This document shows, one piece after another, positions 6,139-12,483 of a stretch of 13,966 bases of DNA (its first letter is position 1; each line of letters begins with the position of its first letter). The notes below the pieces were generated by a model that did not search any database, was not told where the DNA came from, and was given only the letters and a program-made list of their open reading frames with translations. This DNA comes from DATGYC01 sp035298385 (GTDB taxonomy: Bacteria > Bacillota > Sulfobacillia > Symbiobacteriales > Symbiobacteriaceae). The stretch spans positions 1 to 13,966 of the forward strand of contig DATGYC010000171.1 of assembly GCA_035298385.1 (NCBI GenBank), in the 5' to 3' direction. Both the position numbers and the translations under genes were made by a program.

Positions 6139-7830
6139 CTACTTTACGTCGGCGTTGGTGAAGTCGATGGTGCCGAGCGCCTCACGGAAGACGCCGGTGA
6201 CCTTCGCGGACTGCAGGAACGGGGTGCGGCCGAAGTAGAACGGGATGATCGGCATCTCGCTCATCAGGATCTTCTCCGCGCCGTGCATCGCCTCAACACG
6301 GACCTTCTGGTCGCCGGTGGACTTCGCCTTCTTGATCAGGGCGTCGTACTCAGCGTTGGACCAGAAAGCGGTGTTGTTGCCGCCCTTGGTGACCCACATA
6401 TCAAGGAAGGTCATGGCGTCGGTGTAGTCGCCGTTCCAGCCAGCACGGGCGATGAAGTGCTCGCCCTTCTGCTTGCGGTCCAGCAGGACCTTGAACTCCA
6501 TGTTGGTCGCCTTGATCGAGGTGATCCCGAGGTTCTTCTTCCACATCTCGATGGTCGCCTCAGCGATCATCTTGTGGGACTCGAGGGTGTTGTAGTAGAT
6601 CTCGGTCGCCGGGAAGCCCTTGCCGTCCGGGTAGCCAGCCTCGGCGAGGAGCTTCTTGGCCTCAGCGAGGTCCTCCTTGAAGAGGTCGCCGCCAACGGTG
6701 CGGAAGTCAGAGCCGGGAGCAGCATCCTGGGCGCCGACGGCGACGATGCCGTAGGCCGGCTTCTGGTTCAGCTTGGTGACGTTGGTGACGATCGCCTTAC
6801 GGTCAATCGCCATGGCGAGCGCCTTACGAACCCGGACGTCGTTGAACGGCGCCTTCTGGGTGTTGAACTCGTAGTAGTAGGCGTTGTAGGCCGGGGCAAA
6901 CTGGAGCTTGCCCTCCTTCTCGAGCCGCGGGATCTCGGGGGGCGGCGGGGCCCACATGACGTCGAGCTGGCCCGACTCGAAGAGCTGCAGCGCCGTAGCG
7001 GTCTCCTCGATCATGTAGTACTCGAGCTTGTCGACCTTAACGCTGCCAGCGTTCCAGTAGTTCGGGTTCTTCTCCAGAACGGCGAGCTTCTTCGGCTCCC
7101 AAGAGGTCAGCTTGTACGGGCCGTTGGAGACGAGGGTCGCAGCCTTGGCGGCCCAGCCCTCCTTGTTCGCCTCAACCGCCTTCTTGGAGACCGGCATCAG
7201 GGCGTGGAAAGCGGTCAGCTCGAGGAAGTACGGGGTCGGAGCCTCGAGGGTGACCTCAAAGGTCTTGGCGTCGACAGCCTTCAGGCCGAGGTTCTTCTGA
7301 GCGGCAGCCAGCTGCTCCTTGAACTGCGGGTTGTCGATCTCCTTGCCGTCGGCGCCCTTGATCTTGGCGGCGACGTTGTTGAAGGCCTCGCCGCCCTTGA
7401 CGTAGTACAGCTGGTAGGCGTACTCCGAAGCGACCTGCGGATCAAGGACACGGGTCCAAGCGTAAACGAAATCCTCAGCGGTGACGGGGTCGCCGTTGGA
7501 CCACTTGATGCCGTCACGGAGGTGGAAGACGAACTTGGTGCCGTTGTCGAGGATGTCCCACGACGCAGCCATGCCAGCCTGGGTGCCCTTCTCGGAGGTA
7601 CGAACCAGGCCCTCGTAGAGCTGGGTGGCGGCGTAACCAGAGACGGCATCGCTCATCAGGCCCGGGTCGAGCGTGCGGAAGTCAGCACCAGCGTTGAACT
7701 TGATGACCTTGGGAGCCTGGGTCTTGGTCTCGGTGGTCGGCTTCTGCTCGGAGCCGGTCTTGGCTCCGCAGCCAGCGAGCACGGTCAGAGCCAGTACAGC
7801 GGCAAGACCCTTGACGACACGGTTACGCAT
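6139..7830 (-). CDS. oppA: Peptide ABC transporter substrate-binding lipoprotein (OppA/SBP family 5), paralog A
   Basis: A 563-residue extracellular receptor that captures peptides for an Opp-type importer. The signal peptide runs MRNRVVKGLAAVLALTVLAG with a lipobox before C21, so it is expected to be lipid-anchored outside the membrane, followed by a Thr/Lys/Gln-rich tether (22-40). SBP-5 landmarks are intact: FRTLDP at 51-56, FHLRDGIKWSNGDPVTAEDF at 102-121, YYYEFN at 318-323, DVRVRKALAMAIDR at 331-344. D468 in GWNGDYTDAMTFL matches the position that in E. coli OppA binds the peptide N-terminus, which supports peptide rather than metal or sugar ligands. Relative to paralog B it has about 21 extra residues at 152-179. 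ATG 7830 follows AGGAGG. It has its own promoter at 7911-7939 and its own terminator. It is the farthest of three receptors from oppCDF. Confidence 0.93.
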   Translation of the reverse strand: MRNRVVKGLAAVLALTVLAGCGAKTGSEQKPTTETKTQAPKVIKFNAGADFRTLDPGLMSDAVSGYAATQLYEGLVRTSEKGTQAGMAASWDILDNGTKFVFHLRDGIKWSNGDPVTAEDFVYAWTRVLDPQVASEYAYQLYYVKGGEAFNNVAAKIKGADGKEIDNPQFKEQLAAAQKNLGLKAVDAKTFEVTLEAPTPYFLELTAFHALMPVSKKAVEANKEGWAAKAATLVSNGPYKLTSWEPKKLAVLEKNPNYWNAGSVKVDKLEYYMIEETATALQLFESGQLDVMWAPPPPEIPRLEKEGKLQFAPAYNAYYYEFNTQKAPFNDVRVRKALAMAIDRKAIVTNVTKLNQKPAYGIVAVGAQDAAPGSDFRTVGGDLFKEDLAEAKKLLAEAGYPDGKGFPATEIYYNTLESHKMIAEATIEMWKKNLGITSIKATNMEFKVLLDRKQKGEHFIARAGWNGDYTDAMTFLDMWVTKGGNNTAFWSNAEYDALIKKAKSTGDQKVRVEAMHGAEKILMSEMPIIPFYFGRTPFLQSAKVTGVFREALGTIDFTNADVK

Positions 7831-7910
7831 CTGGACGCCTCCTCTATAATCCGGTACGACTGAACGTGGTTGGGTCGGTACTATCTCTTTCTTAAACCGA
7901 TCCTGTACTT

Positions 7911-7939
7911 AATATATATGTTACAGGTCTGTTACGCAA
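7911..7939 (-). promoter_or_regulatory. Promoter of OppA-like paralog A
   Basis: On the minus strand TTGCGT (7934-7939), a 17-bp spacer and TATATT (7911-7916) form a good vegetative-type promoter, giving a leader of about 75 nt. The -10 region is bracketed by inverted arms CCTGTA (7902-7907) and TACAGG (7922-7927), a possible operator. The 204-base gap between paralogs A and B (7831-8034) also holds the terminator of paralog B and no gene. Confidence 0.7.
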
Positions 7940-7942
7940 GGG

Positions 7943-7955
7943 ATTTGTAACAAAT
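7943..7955. promoter_or_regulatory. 13-bp palindrome just upstream of the paralog A -35 box
   Basis: ATTTGTAACAAAT is a perfect inverted repeat (6-bp arms, 1-nt centre) ending 3 bases from the -35 hexamer. Two TGTTAC direct copies at 7919-7924 and 7930-7935, 11 bases apart, and the TGTAAC in the palindrome make three related boxes across the promoter, a plausible regulator-binding array. The regulator is unknown. Confidence 0.45.
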
Positions 7956-7991
7956 ATGTTGCACGAGGTGGCAGCAGACGCAAAGGTTGGT

Positions 7992-8029
7992 GAAAAAGAG
8001 CGAGCCAGGGAACAAGTTCCCTGGCTCGC
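7992..8029 (-). terminator. Rho-independent terminator of OppA-like paralog B
   Basis: A perfect 14-bp stem, GCGAGCCAGGGAAC paired with GTTCCCTGGCTCGC, begins 5 bases after the stop codon on the minus strand and is followed by TCTTTTTCA. This should separate paralog B transcription from paralog A. Confidence 0.92.
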
Positions 8030-8034
8030 ACCTA

Positions 8035-9639
8035 TTACTTCACTTCCGCGTAGGTGAAGTCTACGTTGCCGGAGGCGTTCCGGTAGATGTTCGTCACCTT
8101 GTCGGCCTGCAGGTACGGGTTGGTGTAGAAGTAGACCGGGATGTTCGGCTGCTCCTTCATCAGAAGAGCCTCGGCCTTGCGCATGGCCTCCATGCGGACC
8201 TTCTGGTCATCGGTCGACTTCGCCTGCTTGATCAGGGCGTCATACTCGGCGTTCTTCCAGCCGGTGTCGTTGTTGCCGGAGGTCGACGTCCACAAGTCAA
8301 GGAAGGTCATCGGATCCAGGTAATCGCCGTTCCAGCCTGCACGCCCGAGCTGGTAGTCCAGCTTCTGCTTCTTGTCAAGCATCACCTTGAACTCCATGTT
8401 GGTCGCCCGGATCGTGGTGATGCCCAGATTCTTCTTCCACATCTCGATCACGGCCTCGGCGATCGCCTTATGGCCCTCAGAGGTGTTATAGATCAACTCG
8501 ACGACAGGGAACCCCTGACCATTCGGGTAGCCAGCCTCGGCGAGAAGCTTCTTGGCCTCATCCACGTTGGTCGAGAGCAGGTTGCCCGAGGAGTCGCGGA
8601 AGTCCTTGCCGGTCTCATCCTTCGAGCCAAAGGGGACCATACCGGCAGCCGGGGTCTGGCCTGCCTTGGTCACGTTCTCCACAATCGCCTTACGGTCAAC
8701 GGCCAGGGCGAGGGCCTTGCGAACCCGGACGTCATTAAACGGCGCCTTGGTGACGTTGAAGCCATAGTAGTAGGTGGAGAAGGCCGGCGAGAACTTGAGC
8801 TTATTCTCCTTCTTCAGGCGGTCCATCTCTGCGCTGGGAGGCGACTCGATCAGGTCGACCTGACCGCTTTCGAAGAGCTGCAGGGCCGTGGACTGCTCCT
8901 CGACCATCAGGAAGACCAGCTTCGAAGTCTTGACCGCAGCCTGGTTCCAGTAGCTCTCGTTCTTGACGAAGGTCGCCTGCTTCTTGGGCTCCCAGGACTG
9001 GAGCTTGAACGGGCCATTCGAGACGAAGGTCTCGGCCTTGGCGGCCCAGTCCTTGTTCGCGGTGACAACCTTCTTATTGACCGGCTGATAGGTCGAGAAG
9101 GCGGTCAGTTCCAGGAAGTACGGGGTCGGCGCGTCAAGGGTTACCTCTAGGGTGTTGGCATCGACCACCTTGATGCCAAGGTCCTCAGCCTTCCCCTTAC
9201 CCGTGTTGAACGCCTCGCCGCCCTTGATGTAGTAGAGCTGGTAGGCGTATTCGGAGGCCAGCACCGGATCCAGGGCTCGGGTCCAGGCGAAGGCGAAGTC
9301 ATCCGCCGTAACCGGGTCGCCGTTGGACCACTTGGCATCCTTGCGGAGGTGGAAGGTGTACTTCTTGCCACCCTCCGACACTTCCCACTTCTCGGCCATG
9401 CCGGGCTGGGCGCCCTTCTCCGTCATGCGCACCATGCCCTCAAAGAGCTGGGTCGCTGCATTACCGGAGACGTTATCGCTCATCAACTGGGGATCCAGCG
9501 AGCGGAAATCGGAACCGGCATTGTAGCGAATCACCTTTTCGCCGGCAGCCGGCGCTGCCTTCTTCGCACCGCCGCACCCTGCCAGGACGCTGAGCGCCAT
9601 AATGGCCGCTAGACCACGCACCACCGAGTTCTTCTGCAT
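8035..9639 (-). CDS. oppA: Peptide ABC transporter substrate-binding lipoprotein (OppA/SBP family 5), paralog B
   Basis: A 534-residue receptor. The signal peptide MQKNSVVRGLAAIMALSVLAG precedes lipidation Cys22; a short Ala/Lys/Gly tether follows. Conserved SBP-5 blocks are at FRSLDP (45-50), FHLRKDAKWSNGDPVTADDF (96-115), YYYGFN (290-295) and DVRVRKALALAVDR (303-316). D439 in GWNGDYLDPMTFL corresponds to the peptide-amine-binding Asp of E. coli OppA. It is the closest relative of paralog A, with long identical runs such as DPMTFLD/DAMTFLD contexts, DVRVRKALA and EAKKLLAEAGYP, but lacks the insertion near residue 145. The frame is open further upstream to an ATG at 9708, but that codon overlaps the promoter region; AGGAGG about 8 nt before ATG 9639 decides the start (GTG 9642 is adjacent). 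It is flanked by its own promoter and terminator, so it is probably monocistronic. Confidence 0.93.
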   Translation of the reverse strand: MQKNSVVRGLAAIMALSVLAGCGGAKKAAPAAGEKVIRYNAGSDFRSLDPQLMSDNVSGNAATQLFEGMVRMTEKGAQPGMAEKWEVSEGGKKYTFHLRKDAKWSNGDPVTADDFAFAWTRALDPVLASEYAYQLYYIKGGEAFNTGKGKAEDLGIKVVDANTLEVTLDAPTPYFLELTAFSTYQPVNKKVVTANKDWAAKAETFVSNGPFKLQSWEPKKQATFVKNESYWNQAAVKTSKLVFLMVEEQSTALQLFESGQVDLIESPPSAEMDRLKKENKLKFSPAFSTYYYGFNVTKAPFNDVRVRKALALAVDRKAIVENVTKAGQTPAAGMVPFGSKDETGKDFRDSSGNLLSTNVDEAKKLLAEAGYPNGQGFPVVELIYNTSEGHKAIAEAVIEMWKKNLGITTIRATNMEFKVMLDKKQKLDYQLGRAGWNGDYLDPMTFLDLWTSTSGNNDTGWKNAEYDALIKQAKSTDDQKVRMEAMRKAEALLMKEQPNIPVYFYTNPYLQADKVTNIYRNASGNVDFTYAEVK

Positions 9640-9708
9640 CACAAGACCCCTCCTCTTCGTTCTCCGGCCCAGCAAGCAATCGTGCGGGCACCGAAACGCT
9701 GTCCCCAT

Positions 9709-9737
9709 ATTATACCGATCACGCTGTACTTAAACAA
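9709..9737 (-). promoter_or_regulatory. Promoter of OppA-like paralog B
   Basis: On the minus strand TTGTTT (9732-9737), a 17-bp spacer and a consensus TATAAT (9709-9714) form a strong promoter, giving a leader of about 60 nt. The spacer and -35 contain ACCGATC (9714-9720) and CTGTACTTAA (9724-9733), read on the plus strand; the same two words occur, 3 bases closer together, in front of paralog A at 7896-7912. Confidence 0.75.
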
Positions 9738-9752
9738 TAACAGAATCAACGA

Positions 9753-9785
9753 ATCTCGTAATCAACCAGTTTTTAGTTACGAGAT
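9753..9785 (-). terminator. Hairpin spanning the paralog C stop codon, candidate weak terminator
   Basis: On the minus strand ATCTCGTAA and TTACGAGAT pair over 9 bp around a 15-nt loop; the first arm contains the TAA stop codon of paralog C. The following bases are T-rich (TCGTTGATTCTGTTATTG). The -35 box of the next gene starts only 15 bases later, so termination and re-initiation are packed into about 80 bases. Termination is likely incomplete and read-through into paralog B is plausible. Confidence 0.45.
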
Positions 9786-11390
9786 GTCGGCATTGGTGAA
9801 GTCGACCACGCCAAGTCCGTTCTGGAAGACCCCGGTCACCTTCGGCTTCAGTAGGAACGGCATGGTGTAGAAGTAGACCGGAATCAACGGCATCTCTGCC
9901 ATCAGGATCGACTCTGCCTCCCGCATCGCTGGCATCCGGATTCGCTGGTCGTCTGTCGACTTGGCTTGTGCCACCAGGTCGTCATACCGCTTGTTCGAGT
10001 ACCGACCGCCGTTCTGGCCGTTCCCCGTCGTGAAGACCTCCAGAAAGGTCATCGGGTCCAGGAAGTCACCAGTCCAGGCGGAGCGGGCCATGCTAAAGTC
10101 GCCCTTGGCGGTCCGGTCGAGCAGAACCTTCCACTCCAGGTTGGTCGCCCGAATGGAGGTGATGCCCAGGTGCTGTCGCCACATCTCGATCACGGCCTCA
10201 GCGACCGCCTTATGGCCCTCAGACGTGTTGTACAGGAGTTCCGTGGCGGGCAAGCCCTGTCCATTCGGGTACCCGGCCTCAGCGAGGAGCTTCTTGGCGC
10301 CCTCCACGTCTAGTTTGACCAGATCACCGGCCGTCTCTCGAAAATCCTTCTCGTTCTCATCCCGGGCGCCGTACGGCACCCAGCCTGTCGCGGGCCTTTG
10401 ACCCGCTCGTGTCACATTCTCAACCAGGCCCTTTCGATCGATCGCCATCGAGAGCGCCCGCCGAACTCGGGGATCCGCGAACGGCCGCTGCTGGAGGTTA
10501 AAGAAGTAGTAGTAGGTACCGAAGGTGGGGGCGAACTGCAGCTGGTTCTCCTTCCGCAGGCGGATCAGTTCAGCTGGCGGGGGGGACTGCATCATCTCAA
10601 GCTGCCCGCTCTCCCAAAGCTGCAGGGCGGTCGATTGCTCCTCCACAAAGGTGAAGATGAGCTGGTTCAGCTTGACGTTGGCAGCATTCCAGTAGGCGGG
10701 GTTCTTGACGAAGACGGCCTCTTGCTTGGGCGCCCAGGACTGCAGCTTAAACGGGCCGTTGGAGACCAAGCTCTCAGGCTTCGCCGCCCAAGCACGATTC
10801 GACGCAACGGTCCGTTGGTTGACCGGAAAGTAGGTCGGGGTGGCCAGCAGTTGGATCCAGTAGGGCGCCGGGCTCTCCAAGGTGACCTGAAGCCGCTGGT
10901 CATCCAGCGCCTTGACGCCCAGGTTCTTCACGGCCTCCGCCAGCGTTGCCGCATCCTTCGCCTGGTTGACGGCCCGCCCACCCTTTATGTAGTAGAGTTG
11001 CGTGGCGTACTCCGAACCGGTCTCGGGGAGCAGTCCACGGGTCCACGCGAAGACGAAGTCAGTCGCCTTCACAGGCTCCCCATTCGACCACTTGGCGTTG
11101 TCACGCAGGTAGAAGGTGTAGGTCCTACCGTTATCGCCGATCTCCCAGCGCTGGGCTACTGCGGGCTGTACCCCGCCGGTGCCCAGCCGCACCAGACCAT
11201 CGAAGAGCTGGTAGGCACCGGCGCTCGATGTCGTGTCAGCGATCAGTTGTGGGTCCAGCGAGCGAAAGTCAGAGCCCACGTTGAACCGGACGACCTTAGC
11301 AGGGGGCGCAACGGGTGCTGGCTGTTCTTTGGCGGTGCACCCTACACAGAGGAGGATGAGCACGATCGCTACGAGCTGTCTGGTCTGCAT
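9777..11390 (-). CDS. oppA: Peptide ABC transporter substrate-binding lipoprotein (OppA/SBP family 5), paralog C
   Basis: A 537-residue receptor, the nearest of the three to oppCDF. Signal peptide MQTRQLVAIVLILLCVG with lipidation Cys18, then a Pro/Ala-rich tether (19-31). SBP-5 landmarks: FRSLDP (42-47), FYLRDNAKWSNGEPVKATDF (93-112), YYYFFN (293-298), DPRVRRALSMAIDR (306-319). D442 in AWTGDFLDPMTFL matches the Asp that in E. coli OppA holds the peptide N-terminus. It is the most diverged of the three: Arg replaces many Lys, Trp replaces Phe or Leu at several places (WIQLL, LQLWESG, NLEWKV), and the region after GDF ends in EVFTTGNGQNGG. AGGAGG about 8 nt upstream supports ATG 11390. The opp operon terminator lies before it, so it depends on read-through or on its own promoter, which I could not identify clearly. 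Confidence 0.93.
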   Translation of the reverse strand: MQTRQLVAIVLILLCVGCTAKEQPAPVAPPAKVVRFNVGSDFRSLDPQLIADTTSSAGAYQLFDGLVRLGTGGVQPAVAQRWEIGDNGRTYTFYLRDNAKWSNGEPVKATDFVFAWTRGLLPETGSEYATQLYYIKGGRAVNQAKDAATLAEAVKNLGVKALDDQRLQVTLESPAPYWIQLLATPTYFPVNQRTVASNRAWAAKPESLVSNGPFKLQSWAPKQEAVFVKNPAYWNAANVKLNQLIFTFVEEQSTALQLWESGQLEMMQSPPPAELIRLRKENQLQFAPTFGTYYYFFNLQQRPFADPRVRRALSMAIDRKGLVENVTRAGQRPATGWVPYGARDENEKDFRETAGDLVKLDVEGAKKLLAEAGYPNGQGLPATELLYNTSEGHKAVAEAVIEMWRQHLGITSIRATNLEWKVLLDRTAKGDFSMARSAWTGDFLDPMTFLEVFTTGNGQNGGRYSNKRYDDLVAQAKSTDDQRIRMPAMREAESILMAEMPLIPVYFYTMPFLLKPKVTGVFQNGLGVVDFTNADIS

Positions 11391-11457
11391 GCGTCAGCCT
11401 CCTGCCGTTGGGTGCGTTCTCTCCTTGTGGTAGGGTTGGTGGACGAGTCTCTTTTTA

Positions 11458-11470
11458 TGACCGCGGGTCA
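11458..11470. promoter_or_regulatory. 13-bp inverted repeat upstream of paralog C, candidate operator
   Basis: TGACC-GCG-GGTCA has perfect 5-bp arms and lies next to the T-tract of the opp terminator and 68 bases before the paralog C start codon. On the minus strand it contains TTGACC, a -35-like hexamer, but no good -10 follows at 16-18 bp. The gap 11391-11514 otherwise holds only the terminator and the ribosome binding site. Confidence 0.4.
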
Positions 11471-11504
11471 AACAAAAAAAGGGCACCCCCAACAGGAGGT
11501 GCCC
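11471..11504 (-). terminator. Rho-independent terminator closing the opp operon
   Basis: On the minus strand, GGGCACCTCC pairs with GGGGGTGCCC (10 bp including one G-U) around loop TGTT, followed by TTTTTTTGTTT. It begins 11 bases after the oppF stop codon. This is the strongest T-tract terminator in the window. Confidence 0.93.
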
Positions 11505-11514
11505 TCATCGCAGG

Positions 11515-12483
11515 CTAGACCTTGTGGCAAGCGACCATGTGGCCGTTACCAGCATCACGCAGCACCGGCTCCGACTCGGCACACTCGGCGGTGGCGATCG
11601 GGCAGCGGGTGCGGAAGCGGCAGCCAGACGGCGGGTTCATCGGCGAGGGCAGGTCGCCCTGCAGGAGGATCCGCTCGCGGGCGGCCTCCTTCGGGTCAGC
11701 CACCGGGATCGCCGAGAGGAGCGCCTGGGTGTACGGATGCAACGGCTTGGCGTAGAGGTCGTCCGAGCTAGCCAGTTCCACCATCTTGCCCAGGTACATA
11801 ACGGCGACCCGATCCGAGATGTGCTTGACCATCGACAGGTCATGCGCAACGAAGATGTAGGTCAGACCGAGCTTCGCCTGCAGGTCCTCCAGCAGGTTGA
11901 CCACCTGTGCCTGGATCGAGACGTCCAGGGCCGCGATCGGCTCGTCACAGATGATCAGATCCGGGTTCAGAGCCAGCGCCCGGGCGATGCCGATGCGCTG
12001 ACGCTGGCCGCCCGAGAACTCGTGCGGGTAGCGGCCCGCATGCTCAGCGTTCAGGTTAACCAGGTCGAGCAGCTCATGCACACGCTCGGTGATCTGCTGC
12101 TTGGTCATCTCGCCCTGGTTGCGCAGGGGCTCACCGATCAGGTCGCCAACCGTCATGCGCGGATTGAGCGAGGCGTACGGATCCTGGAAGATCATCTGGA
12201 TCCGCGGCCGGAAGGCGGCCATCTTGGACTCGGAGAGATCCGAGATGTCCTGACCATCGAAGATGATCTTGCCTTCGGTCGGATCGTAGAGGCGGATGAT
12301 CGTCCGGGCGATCGTCGACTTGCCGCAGCCCGACTCACCAACGAGGCCCAGGGTCTCGCCCTTGGCGACCGATAGCGAGATACCGTCAACGGCCTTCAGG
12401 GTGCGAGGCTTGGCGAAGAGGCCACCGCCACCCAGCGTGAAATGCTTCTTTAGGTTCTCGATCCGCAGTAGCTCCTGCGCCAT
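11515..12483 (-). CDS. oppF: Oligopeptide ABC transporter ATP-binding protein OppF/DppF-like
   Basis: A 322-residue ATPase subunit that powers peptide import with OppD. Seen: Walker A GESGCGKST (49-57), Q-loop Q100 in IFQDPYASLNP, ABC signature FSGGQRQR (156-163), Walker B LIICDEP with D180 and E181, H-loop H214 in VAHDLS. The C-terminal oligopeptide/dipeptide-transporter domain contains HPYTQALLSAIP (249-260) and four cysteines at 288, 294, 301 and 319, a pattern linked to an iron-sulfur cluster in OppD-type proteins. LNPRMTVGDLIGEPL is typical of the F subunit rather than D. The start codon follows the oppD stop with no gap, and its ribosome binding site (GGGGAGGTG) lies inside the end of oppD, so translation is coupled. 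It is the last gene of the operon before the terminator. DppF is the alternative name, since the families overlap. Confidence 0.95.
   Translation of the reverse strand: MAQELLRIENLKKHFTLGGGGLFAKPRTLKAVDGISLSVAKGETLGLVGESGCGKSTIARTIIRLYDPTEGKIIFDGQDISDLSESKMAAFRPRIQMIFQDPYASLNPRMTVGDLIGEPLRNQGEMTKQQITERVHELLDLVNLNAEHAGRYPHEFSGGQRQRIGIARALALNPDLIICDEPIAALDVSIQAQVVNLLEDLQAKLGLTYIFVAHDLSMVKHISDRVAVMYLGKMVELASSDDLYAKPLHPYTQALLSAIPVADPKEAARERILLQGDLPSPMNPPSGCRFRTRCPIATAECAESEPVLRDAGNGHMVACHKV

Noticed and set aside
6283..7863. 526-codon open frame on the plus strand, antisense to OppA-like paralog A
   Set aside because: Shadow of the real gene in high-GC codons. It is Leu/Val/Gly/Arg-rich, has no ribosome binding site, and matches no family. 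The similar frames at 7987-9150 and 10398-11771 opposite paralogs B and C are rejected for the same reason.
8035..9708. Longer paralog B protein starting at ATG 9708
   Set aside because: The upstream ATG overlaps the predicted transcription start region, lacks a ribosome binding site, and would bury the lipoprotein signal peptide behind 23 unrelated residues.
11391..11514. Riboswitch or T-box leader before paralog C
   Set aside because: The only structure is the opp terminator hairpin and a short dyad; I see no conserved T-box or riboswitch core sequence.
11524..12375. 283-codon open frame on the plus strand, antisense to oppF
   Set aside because: The minus strand encodes a complete ABC ATPase with all motifs. 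The plus-strand translation is His/Arg/Val/Leu-rich and unrecognisable.
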